Source of the DNA: Desulfovibrio sp.
GTDB lineage: Bacteria > Desulfobacterota > Desulfovibrionia > Desulfovibrionales > Desulfovibrionaceae
Direction of reading: 5' to 3'
Length of the DNA stretch: 5,137 nucleotides
Assembly: GCA_031275955.1 (NCBI GenBank)
Contig: JAISNZ010000054.1
Span: 1-5,137 of the forward strand
Made by a program: the position numbers and the translations under genes. The notes under the pieces are model-generated. The model ran no database searches. It saw nothing but the letters and a program-made list of their open reading frames with translations, and had not been told where the DNA came from. Shown in pieces: positions 1 through 5,137 of this stretch (position 1 is the stretch's first letter; each line of letters opens with the position of its first letter).

Positions 1-75
1 CGGGAGGCTGTTGTCAACGCCCTGGACCTGCCCAAGGGCGATGTCCCCATCTGTCTGATGCTGCTGGGCAAATAG
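1..75 (+). CDS. C-terminal end of a probable nitroreductase-family protein (partial, 5' end outside window)
   Basis: Only the last 24 codons are present, in frame 1 and ending with TAG at 73-75. The tail reads EAVVNALDLPKGDVPICLMLLGK. The pattern of an alpha-helical 'ALxLPxGDVP' segment followed by a short hydrophobic strand and a glycine is typical of the C-terminus of FMN-dependent nitroreductases, which usually end in a similar strand plus 'GYP'. That is a family resemblance judged by eye on very little sequence, so the functional name is tentative; the reading frame itself is credible because its codon use matches the neighbours and it closes just before a stem-loop. Nothing ties it functionally to the iron genes downstream, and it probably belongs to a separate transcription unit. 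Confidence 0.5.
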   Translation, partial: REAVVNALDLPKGDVPICLMLLGK

Positions 76-97
76 ACGGCCGGCATCCTGGCGGTTC

Positions 98-103
98 CAT
101 AAT
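98..103 (+). promoter_or_regulatory. Possible -10 element (CATAAT) for the iron-uptake operon
   Basis: CATAAT matches the sigma-70 -10 consensus at five of six positions and is the only AT-rich hexamer in the 79-bp spacer. The best -35 candidate, TAGACG at 73-78, matches four of six positions, but its 19-bp spacing is longer than ideal and it overlaps the upstream stop codon. If used, transcription would begin near 110, inside the left arm of the 108-133 stem-loop, leaving a short 5' leader. No convincing Fur-box-like palindrome is visible here. This is a weak call. Confidence 0.22.
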
Positions 104-107
104 GCCG

Positions 108-133
108 GGGAACGCGGTCCCGTCCGCGTTCCC
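108..133 (+). terminator. Perfect 10-bp stem-loop between the upstream gene and ftr1
   Basis: GGGAACGCGG at 108-117 is the exact reverse complement of CCGCGTTCCC at 124-133, with a six-base loop, and TTT follows at 134-136. This looks like a rho-independent terminator for the upstream gene, although the T-tract is short. The ribosome-binding site of ftr1 begins at 139, so no promoter fits after the hairpin. Either ftr1 transcription starts within or before the stem, or transcripts read through it. A second, weaker 7-bp stem (CCGGCAT at 80-86 with ATGCCGG at 102-108) abuts it on the 5' side. Confidence 0.45.
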
Positions 134-154
134 TTTCCAGAGGAAAGATTTGCA

Positions 155-1354
155 ATGAAAAAGCGGCTTCTCCTGTTCCTCCTCGCTCTCCTGCCCCTTG
201 TCTTCGCGGTTCCGGCTGAAGCGGCGAAAGAGCGGACCTTTGCCAACTGGGGTGAAATCACCGACGCCATGGATCTCTGCCTGAACCAGGCCTATGACGC
301 CTATTTCCGCAAAGAGGTGGAAAAGGCCAAGGCCTTCGTAAACGACGCCTATTTCGGCTATTATGAGAAAGAGGGCGTGGAGCGGACCGTCATGGCCTAT
401 ATATCCGGGAAAAGGGCCTCCACGGTTGAATATCAGTTCGCCACGATCAAAGGCCTTATGACCGAAGGCCGTCCCAACAGCGAGGTGCGCGCGGCCCTGG
501 ACAACCTGATGAAAATGCTGCGCGAGGACGCCAATCAACTGGACGGCAATGAAGACGGATTCCTTGAATCCTTTGTGGCCGCCCTGATCATCATTCTGCG
601 CGAGGGCGTTGAAGCCATTCTGGTCATTGCGGCCATGGCCGCCTATCTCATTCGCTCCAACAACCAGACCTTGGTCCGCACCGTTTACGGAAGCGCCGCC
701 GCGGCCGTTCTCGCCAGCATCGCCGCCGCCTTCGCCATGCAGAAAATTTTCTCCATCAGCGGCGCCAGCCAGGAAATCCTGGAGGGAGCATCCATGCTGA
801 TGGCCACCGTGGTCCTTTTCCTCGTCAGCAACTGGATGTTCGCCAAAGCCGAGGCTGAGGCCTGGAAGGAGTACATCTCCCGACAGGTGCGCTCCGCCGT
901 GACCAGAGGCAGCTCCTTTGCCCTTGGCGCGGCCGCTTTCCTGGCCGTATTCCGCGAAGGAGCGGAAACCATTCTTTTCTATCAGGGGATGCTGGCCGGC
1001 AGGGAAGGCGACTCCACGCCCATCTGGCTCGGCTTCGGCGTGGGCTGCGCCGCCCTGGCGGTCATCTTTGTCCTGGTGCGCTACGGCTCCCTGAAAATTC
1101 CCATCCGCCCCTTCTTTCTGGGCACCAGCATTCTAATGTACATCATGGCTGTCGCCTTTGCCGGCGGCGGCATCAAGGAACTGCAGGAGGGTGACGTCAT
1201 CGGGGTCACCCCAGTCGACTTTGTCCAGTCCATAGACATTCTGGGGGTGTATCCAACCCTGGAAACCCTGCTTCCCCAAGCGGTTCTAGTCGTGCTGGCC
1301 CTGGGGTCCATCCTGTATTACCGGATCCGGATCAGACGCGGCTTCACCGCCTGA
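155..1354 (+). CDS. ftr1: FTR1-family high-affinity iron permease with periplasmic N-terminal domain
   Basis: This is an inner-membrane ferric-iron permease of the FTR1/EfeU/FetM family, 399 aa. Residues 1-23 form a signal peptide (MKKR, hydrophobic core, AEA cleavage site). Residues 24-135 are a soluble, charged, probably periplasmic helical domain rich in Glu, Asp and Tyr and lacking histidine. The permease domain follows with about seven membrane segments (near 137-164, 176-200, 207-230, 253-280, 288-310, 316-337 and 370-389). The two signature REGxE motifs, which carry the iron-binding acidic residues in this family, are REGVE at 149-153 and REGAE at 267-271; a family-typical PTLET lies at 367-371. 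The start is set by AGAGGAAAG at 139-147, seven bases before the ATG, and by the signal peptide. Gene order with P19 next matches Campylobacter Cj1658-p19 and enterobacterial FetMP. No truncation or missing motif is seen. Confidence 0.95.
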   Translation: MKKRLLLFLLALLPLVFAVPAEAAKERTFANWGEITDAMDLCLNQAYDAYFRKEVEKAKAFVNDAYFGYYEKEGVERTVMAYISGKRASTVEYQFATIKGLMTEGRPNSEVRAALDNLMKMLREDANQLDGNEDGFLESFVAALIIILREGVEAILVIAAMAAYLIRSNNQTLVRTVYGSAAAAVLASIAAAFAMQKIFSISGASQEILEGASMLMATVVLFLVSNWMFAKAEAEAWKEYISRQVRSAVTRGSSFALGAAAFLAVFREGAETILFYQGMLAGREGDSTPIWLGFGVGCAALAVIFVLVRYGSLKIPIRPFFLGTSILMYIMAVAFAGGGIKELQEGDVIGVTPVDFVQSIDILGVYPTLETLLPQAVLVVLALGSILYYRIRIRRGFTA

Positions 1355-1365
1355 GGAACAAACAA

Positions 1366-1395
1366 GGGCGCAACCGGTTGCCGCCGGTTGCGCCC
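1366..1395 (+). terminator. Strong 12-bp stem-loop between ftr1 and p19 (partial terminator or processing site)
   Basis: GGGCGCAACCGG at 1366-1377 pairs perfectly with CCGGTTGCGCCC at 1384-1395 around a six-base loop. A second stem, AGCGGC at 1396-1401 with GCCGCT at 1409-1414, abuts it with no gap. No T-tract follows the first stem, but TTTTCCTTT lies at 1428-1436 after a further weak fold. In an operon such a structure commonly causes partial termination or protects an upstream mRNA from 3' decay, so ftr1 and p19 may be made in different amounts. Whether it truly terminates cannot be read from sequence. Confidence 0.5.
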
Positions 1396-1471
1396 AGCGG
1401 CGTGTCAGGCCGCTTTGGCTGAGGCTGTTTTCCTTTGAGCCTTGTACCCCTTGCAACGGAGTTTGACAATC

Positions 1472-2050
1472 ATGAAGAGCTTTGCCCGTAAACTGCTGTT
1501 ATTTTCCTGCCTGGCAACCATTTCCCTCATGGCATCCCTTGCCCATGCCGCCGCCCCCGCTCCCGGCGAAGCCGCCAGGGGCTTTGAGGAATTCCCTCTG
1601 GGCGATGAAAAGGATGCCGGCCCCCTGCATATCGCCGGCGTGTACTTCCAGCCGGTCGATATGGAACCCCTCGGCATGGCCGGCCTGCCCCCGTCCAAAT
1701 CGGATTTCCATCTGGAGGCCGACATCAGCGCCGCTGAAAACAACAACCTCGGGTACGGCGTCGGGGACTTCGTTCCCTATCTGACGGTCAAGTACACCGC
1801 GCAAAAGGCCGGCAGCAACAAGGTCATTGAAGGCAACTTCATGCCCATGAGCGCCTCTGACGGCCCGCACTACGGAAGCAACGTTAAACTGGACGGTCCC
1901 GGCAAATACAAGATCACCTTTATTATCGAGAACCCTGAAAAGCAGAATTACCTGCTCCATGTCGACAAGGAAACCGGCGTCCCCGGCCGTTTCTGGAAGG
2001 AACCCATTGTCGTCTCCTGGGACTTCGATTTTGTCCCCAGGTCCTGGTAG
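1472..2050 (+). CDS. p19: P19-type periplasmic iron/copper-binding protein
   Basis: This 192-aa periplasmic metal-binding protein is of the P19/FetP/Tp34 family, the partner of FTR1-type permeases. Residues 1-26 are a signal peptide with an AHA cleavage site. The mature part carries the family signatures: DMEP at 63-66, the HLEADI segment from 80, PYLTV at 102-106, the FMPM-SASDGPHYG segment at 123-135, and HVDKETG at 163-169. Every metal ligand known from the Campylobacter P19 structure has a counterpart: His80, Glu82, Met126, Asp130 and His133 at a constant offset, and His163 after a slightly shorter loop. I take the ATG at 1472 (CGGAG at 1457-1461, ten bases upstream) and not the in-frame TTG at 1442, because only the former puts the signal peptide at the N-terminus. 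P19 homologues bind copper and iron and act as dimers; this protein likely receives or oxidises iron for the permease encoded upstream. Confidence 0.95.
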   Translation: MKSFARKLLLFSCLATISLMASLAHAAAPAPGEAARGFEEFPLGDEKDAGPLHIAGVYFQPVDMEPLGMAGLPPSKSDFHLEADISAAENNNLGYGVGDFVPYLTVKYTAQKAGSNKVIEGNFMPMSASDGPHYGSNVKLDGPGKYKITFIIENPEKQNYLLHVDKETGVPGRFWKEPIVVSWDFDFVPRSW

Positions 2051-2093
2051 CCGGTTGCCTCAGCGGATCAGCGCTCTCCTGATTTCTCCGCAT

Positions 2094-2146
2094 CGGAAAG
2101 ACAGGGCTCCGCAGCCGGGTAAGGCCGTGGAAATCCTGTCTTTCCG
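2094..2146 (+). promoter_or_regulatory. Large stem-loop with 12-bp perfect inverted repeat in the p19-DUF2318 spacer
   Basis: CGGAAAGACAGG at 2094-2105 is the exact reverse complement of CCTGTCTTTCCG at 2135-2146. The 29-base interval can fold again: CCGCAGCC at 2109-2116 pairs with GGCCGTGG at 2123-2130 with one mismatch and one G-U pair, leaving loop GGGTAA. As RNA this would be a long, two-tier hairpin; as DNA it could be an operator with widely spaced half-sites. No T-tract follows, so it is not a classical terminator. I do not recognise it as any named riboswitch class. A weaker stem (ATCAG at 2067-2071 with CTGAT at 2079-2083) lies just upstream. The 158-bp spacer has no credible gene apart from the five-codon frame at its end. 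Confidence 0.5.
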
Positions 2147-2158
2147 CGCGAAAGGAGA

Positions 2159-2190
2159 CGCTCCCGCGGCCTGATACAACGCCCGGAGCG
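2159..2190 (+). promoter_or_regulatory. Possible Shine-Dalgarno-sequestering hairpin upstream of the DUF2318 gene
   Basis: CGCTCC at 2159-2164 is the reverse complement of GGAGCG at 2185-2190, which contains the only good Shine-Dalgarno sequence (GGAG, 2185-2188) before the DUF2318 gene. GGC at 2168-2170 can add inner pairs with GCC at 2181-2183. The same CTCC (2161-2164) can instead pair with GGAG at 2154-2157, freeing the ribosome site, and GCTCCG at 2106-2111, in the interior of the large upstream hairpin, is also complementary to CGGAGC at 2184-2189. These alternatives exclude one another, which is the architecture of a translational switch. Six-base complementarities do occur by chance in GC-rich DNA. 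Confidence 0.3.
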
Positions 2191-2194
2191 GCGT

Positions 2195-2212
2195 ATGACG
2201 CGTTCCCCATGA
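2195..2212 (+). CDS. Possible five-codon coupling peptide (MTRSP) overlapping the DUF2318 start
   Basis: ATG at 2195 is placed six bases after GGAG at 2185-2188 and opens a frame of five codons, MTRSP, ending with TGA at 2210-2212. That stop overlaps the next gene's start as ATGA. The DUF2318 ATG at 2209 has no Shine-Dalgarno of its own: the bases just before it are GCGTTCCCC, and GGAG lies 20 bases away. A minicistron that loads the ribosome and hands it to the downstream ATG by reinitiation would explain this. The peptide itself probably has no function. It could be chance, as five codons carry no statistical weight. Confidence 0.3.
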   Translation: MTRSP

Positions 2213-3456
2213 TCCATTATCTGATTGCTGTTCTGGACAACACCCTGCCCACGGCGGTGGTCTTCAGCCTCTTCCTTGCCCTGGCGCTGCGAACAGCCGG
2301 AAAGGATGGGCGGACCTTCTGTCTTCAGGGTCTGTTGCTGGGTCTGGCGGCCGCCCTTGTCTATTCCGTCCTGAAGCGCAACACCGGCATCGCCGTGCGG
2401 GAATACTACGACCTGGGTACACACCTCCCGTCCCTGGCGGGAATTCTTTTCCTGCTTCTTTGCCCCCGCCGGACCCTGCCGCTGGAAAAGGCCTCGGGAT
2501 CCGCTTCCTCCCGCCTCTGCCTGACCCTTCTTCCGGCCGCCTGGGCAGCCGCCGTTCTGCCCAACCTTTTGCTCTATCCCTTCGAATTTGCCGTGGGCAT
2601 GCCCTCCGTCTACAACCTGGACTTTTTGTCCAGGATCGCCGGCTATTGCCTGGGGCTGCTCCTTGTCCTCCTCTTGAGCTTCAGCCTCTGTTCAGCAGCC
2701 GGAAAATTCCCCCGCCGCCTCCTGTTCGCCCTTTGCGCCCTCTGCCTCCTGATCCTTTTTGCCTCGCAAGGGCTGGCCCTGGCCAGAATTCTGATCACCC
2801 GCAACCTGATCCCCCGCTTCCCCTGGGTCATGTCGCTGGTTCTTCTGGATATCCAGAACGGATTCGCCTTTGCCCTCATGGGGCTTACCCTTTTCCTGGC
2901 CTTCCTCCTCATGGCGCGTCTGCGCCATGAACCCATTTCAGGAAGCAACCCAGCCCAGAGGCGCAAGCAGAAAGCCGCACAGCGCAAGCAGAAAGGATTT
3001 CTCCTCCTCATTTTCATCTGCCTCCTGGCTTCTGCCCTGAGCCTTACGCTTCTGCGCCGATATGAAAACAGGGAAGCGGAAATATCCCCGCCCACAGAAG
3101 TTTTTTCTGTCAACGGGTTTATTGTTCTGCCTCTGGACACGATCAACGACGGCAACCTGCACCGCTTTGTTTACACCGTAAAGGACGGGACGGGCATTCG
3201 CTTCATCGTCATCAAAAAATCGAACACCGCCTACGGGGTGGGGCTGGATGCCTGCGACATCTGCGGTCCGACAGGGTATTTCCAGCGCAAGGATCAGGTT
3301 ATCTGCAAACTTTGCGATGTGGTCATGAACAAGGCCACCATCGGCTTCCCCGGAGGTTGCAACCCCGTGCCCATAGCCTTTTCCCTTTCCCAGGGCGCTT
3401 TGCTCATCCGGATTGAGGATCTGGAAGCGGAAAAAGATCGTTTCAAGAACGGCTGA
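2209..3456 (+). CDS. DUF2318 (Fe-S-containing) polytopic membrane protein
   Basis: This 415-aa integral membrane protein has a C-terminal DUF2318 domain and is the counterpart of the third gene of the Campylobacter p19 locus. About seven hydrophobic segments span residues 6-235. A basic stretch, RRKQKAAQRKQKG at 251-263, precedes one more segment at 264-282. By the positive-inside rule this puts the basic linker in the cytoplasm and residues 283-415 in the periplasm. That domain holds CDIC at 349-352 and CKLC at 366-369, plus Cys384 in GGCNP; the paired CxxC motifs are the presumed metal or Fe-S ligands behind the family name. Its exact function is not established; electron transfer serving iron uptake is a reasonable inference. 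No upstream in-frame start codon exists for at least 90 bases, so the ATG at 2209 stands despite its missing ribosome site. The next gene begins 14 bases after its stop. Confidence 0.9.
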   Translation: MIHYLIAVLDNTLPTAVVFSLFLALALRTAGKDGRTFCLQGLLLGLAAALVYSVLKRNTGIAVREYYDLGTHLPSLAGILFLLLCPRRTLPLEKASGSASSRLCLTLLPAAWAAAVLPNLLLYPFEFAVGMPSVYNLDFLSRIAGYCLGLLLVLLLSFSLCSAAGKFPRRLLFALCALCLLILFASQGLALARILITRNLIPRFPWVMSLVLLDIQNGFAFALMGLTLFLAFLLMARLRHEPISGSNPAQRRKQKAAQRKQKGFLLLIFICLLASALSLTLLRRYENREAEISPPTEVFSVNGFIVLPLDTINDGNLHRFVYTVKDGTGIRFIVIKKSNTAYGVGLDACDICGPTGYFQRKDQVICKLCDVVMNKATIGFPGGCNPVPIAFSLSQGALLIRIEDLEAEKDRFKNG

Positions 3457-3470
3457 CCGCGGAGACTGCC

Positions 3471-4763
3471 ATGTTGTATGCCATGATTCGGGGCGCGCTT
3501 TTCCGGCAGCGGAGCAAATTGGTCATGATCGCCTGCACCATTGCCCTTGGAGTTTCTCTGGCCACCGCCATGCTCAACGTTATGTTCGATGTGGGCGACA
3601 AGGTGAATCAGGAACTGAAAACATACGGGGCCAACCTGAACGTGGTCCCCAAAGGCGTTTCCCTGCTGGGAGAAATCTACAGCCTGGACCCGGCCGATAT
3701 GTCGGGGGAAAGGCCGGAACAATTTCTGAGCGAGGCGGATCTCGGAAAAATCAAAATGATCTTCTGGGCCTATAACATCGTCGCCTTCGCCCCCTACCTG
3801 GAAACCGGCGTCCGGGCGGGAGACCTGCCGGTTACTCTGGTGGGAACCTGGTTTGCCAAACATCTGGTCCTGCCCACCGGGGATGAGGTGGATACAGGCA
3901 TCCGGAGCCTGAAATCCTGGTGGGACGTCAGGGGAGAATTCTGCCGTGACGACACCCCCCGCCAGGTCATGCTGGGGAATCGCCTGGCCGCCCGTCTGGG
4001 CCTGAACATCGGAGATTCCCTGTCTCTGCGCAAGGAGGACGGCACGGATCAGGGTTCGGTGACGGTCATCGGCATCTACCACAGCGGCAGCGCCGAGGAC
4101 GATCACATCGTGGCCCCCCTGGCTCTGGCTCAGGAAATCGCCGGCCGCCCGGGACAGGTGCAACGGGTGGAGGTCAGCGCCCTGACCACCCCGGAAAACG
4201 ATTTGGCCCGCCGGGCGGCGCAGGACCCCGGAAGCCTGTCGCGCATGGAATGGGATACCTGGTACTGCACGGCCTATATCAGTTCCATCGCCTACCAGCT
4301 TGAGGAGATCCTGCCCGGAGCGCGGGTCAAACCCGTCCTGCATGTGGCGGAATCAGAAGGGGCGATTCTGGAAAAAACGCAGTTGCTCATGCTTCTGCTC
4401 ACCCTGCTCAGCCTGATCTGCTCAGCCCTGGCAATCTCCAACCTGGTGACGGCCACCGTCATGGAGAGGAGTACGGAAATCGGCCTCCTCAAAGCCCTTG
4501 GAGCCACAAACCTGTCCATTATCCTGCTGCTTCTGGCGGAAATTCTGCTGACCGCCCTCTTCGGCGCAATAGCCGGATACTGCGTCGGGCTCGGTTTCGC
4601 CCAAATTATCGGCCATACCGTGTTCGGAGCCGGCGTGGCGGCAAAGGGCCTGGTCATTCCCCTGGTGGCCGTCCTGGTCCTGATCGTCACCCTGATCGGC
4701 AGTCTGCCGGCCACGCGCCTGCTGCTCCTGCTTCAACCCACCGAGGTTCTGCATGGGAAATAA
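3471..4763 (+). CDS. FtsX/MacB-type ABC transporter permease (first of a pair)
   Basis: This 430-aa permease has the four-helix MacB/FtsX topology: one membrane segment near 16-38, a large periplasmic domain (about 40-300), then three segments near 304-328, 347-377 and 394-420. The periplasmic part contains the MacB-like stretch QVMLGNRLAARLGLNIGDSL (165-184). The cytoplasmic loop after the second segment has ERSTEIGLLKALGAT at 332-346, the family signature thought to contact the ATPase. It ends in the typical ATRLLLLLQPTEVLHGK. Two cysteines, 158 and 266, lie in the periplasmic domain. GGAG at 3461-3464 is six bases before the ATG. Transporters of this type often move substrates within the periplasm or transmit force and do not import. 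The partner ATPase is not in the window and probably lies downstream. It matches the fourth gene of the Campylobacter p19 locus in position; its substrate is unknown. Confidence 0.92.
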   Translation: MLYAMIRGALFRQRSKLVMIACTIALGVSLATAMLNVMFDVGDKVNQELKTYGANLNVVPKGVSLLGEIYSLDPADMSGERPEQFLSEADLGKIKMIFWAYNIVAFAPYLETGVRAGDLPVTLVGTWFAKHLVLPTGDEVDTGIRSLKSWWDVRGEFCRDDTPRQVMLGNRLAARLGLNIGDSLSLRKEDGTDQGSVTVIGIYHSGSAEDDHIVAPLALAQEIAGRPGQVQRVEVSALTTPENDLARRAAQDPGSLSRMEWDTWYCTAYISSIAYQLEEILPGARVKPVLHVAESEGAILEKTQLLMLLLTLLSLICSALAISNLVTATVMERSTEIGLLKALGATNLSIILLLLAEILLTALFGAIAGYCVGLGFAQIIGHTVFGAGVAAKGLVIPLVAVLVLIVTLIGSLPATRLLLLLQPTEVLHGK

Positions 4764-5137
4764 AAAGGGCAACATCGCCTTCCTGATCAAGATGCTCGCC
4801 GGATCCCTCATCAGACGCCGTTCGCGCATGGTGGTGGCTCTGCTCGGCATTACCATCGGGGCCACGGTGCTTCTGGGCATGATCACCCTGTGCTATGACA
4901 TCCCCCGGCAATTGAGCCGGGAGTTCCGAGCTTACGGGGCCAACATGATCTTCCTGTCTTCCGGGCAGGAGTCCCTTTCCCTGGCGGACGTCGCCAAGGC
5001 AGCCGCCTTGCTGCCCGAAGACAACCTGCTGGGAATAACCCCCTTCCGCTATATCCCCGTGCGCAGCGCCATGGTTCCCTACACGGCCGTGGGCACGGAC
5101 TTCCGGGAAGTCAGGAAAACGAGCCCGTCCTGGCAGG
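4753..5137 (+). CDS. FtsX/MacB-type ABC transporter permease, second of the pair (partial, 3' end outside window)
   Basis: The first 128 codons of a second permease, open to the right edge. ATG at 4753 overlaps the end of the previous gene by 11 bases in a different frame, with GAGG at 4743-4746 six bases upstream, so translation is likely coupled. The N-terminus has a basic cytoplasmic patch (IRRRSR, 20-25), a membrane segment near 26-47, then the start of a periplasmic domain. YGANMIFLSSG at 61-71 aligns with YGANLNVVPKG at 52-62 of the preceding protein, and the segment before it is similar in layout, which shows that the two are paralogues. They presumably form a heterodimeric transporter. 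The FtsX signature of the C-terminal half lies outside the window. Position matches Campylobacter Cj1662. Confidence 0.88.
   Translation, partial: MGNKKGNIAFLIKMLAGSLIRRRSRMVVALLGITIGATVLLGMITLCYDIPRQLSREFRAYGANMIFLSSGQESLSLADVAKAAALLPEDNLLGITPFRYIPVRSAMVPYTAVGTDFREVRKTSPSWQ

Noticed and set aside
1463..1468. TTGACA as a -35 promoter element
   Set aside because: It lies four bases before the p19 ATG, so any promoter would start inside the gene; no -10 hexamer is found at the right distance.
1442..1471. TTG at 1442 as the start of p19
   Set aside because: It would add ten residues before the signal peptide; ATG 1472 has a ribosome site and the expected N-terminus.
1464..1478. Fur-box-like sequence TGACAATCATGAAGA over the p19 start codon
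   Set aside because: It matches about 10 of 14 informative positions of the 7-1-7 palindrome, but the right half is poor, it overlaps the start codon, and no promoter is placed for it to control. Chance similarity is likely.
1499..1960. Minus-strand frame of 153 codons opposite p19
   Set aside because: It is a shadow of the p19 coding sequence; P19 shows complete family motifs on the + strand.
1959..2174. Plus-strand frame of 71 codons running from p19 into the spacer
   Set aside because: It starts inside p19 in another frame, lacks a ribosome site and shows no protein-like features; the spacer is better explained by RNA structure.
2172..2180. Extended -10-like TGATACAAC before the DUF2318 gene
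   Set aside because: Transcription would start on the Shine-Dalgarno sequence itself and no -35 element is present.
2051..2208. A known riboswitch class (cobalamin, TPP, fluoride, molybdenum cofactor) in the spacer
   Set aside because: I compared remembered consensus motifs by eye and found no convincing match; an Rfam covariance search would be decisive.
3294..4343. Long minus-strand open frame of 349 codons opposite the DUF2318 and first permease genes
   Set aside because: It lies opposite two well-supported genes, its product has the low-complexity Gly/His/Gln-rich look of an antisense shadow in GC-rich DNA, and it has no recognisable domain.

Overview
The window carries five sizeable genes and the tail of a sixth, all on the + strand and packed like an operon. 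The DNA is GC-rich (roughly 60% by eye) with uniform codon use. The set of proteins is that of a Gram-negative bacterium with a periplasm. The style and gene content fit a deltaproteobacterium such as a Desulfovibrio-type sulfate reducer, but this is an inference from composition and family knowledge, not a proven placement.

Layout. Bases 1-75 are the C-terminus of an upstream gene, probably a nitroreductase-family protein. A 79-bp spacer with two abutting stem-loops follows. Next come an FTR1-family iron permease with its own signal peptide and periplasmic N-terminal domain (155-1354), a 117-bp spacer with strong stem-loops, and a P19-type periplasmic iron/copper-binding protein (1472-2050). 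A 158-bp spacer with unusually rich potential RNA structure leads to a DUF2318 (Fe-S-containing) polytopic membrane protein (2209-3456). Two paralogous FtsX/MacB-type ABC permeases end the window (3471-4763, and 4753 running off the right edge). The last three genes are tightly coupled, with a 14-bp gap and then an 11-bp overlap.

How they work together. The order FTR1, P19, DUF2318, permease, permease is the order of the Campylobacter jejuni p19 iron-uptake locus (Cj1658 to Cj1662). There it continues with an ABC ATPase and thioredoxin-like proteins, so those genes are expected just past base 5137. In this model P19 binds iron (and copper) in the periplasm, and the FTR1 permease, with its two REGxE motifs, moves ferric iron across the inner membrane. 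The DUF2318 protein and the MacB-like ABC pair supply a redox or energy-coupling function that is still poorly understood. The protein families are known. The least explained part of the window is the spacer before the DUF2318 gene. It holds a 12-bp perfect inverted repeat, mutually exclusive pairings that can hide a Shine-Dalgarno sequence, and a five-codon reading frame whose stop overlaps the DUF2318 start codon.
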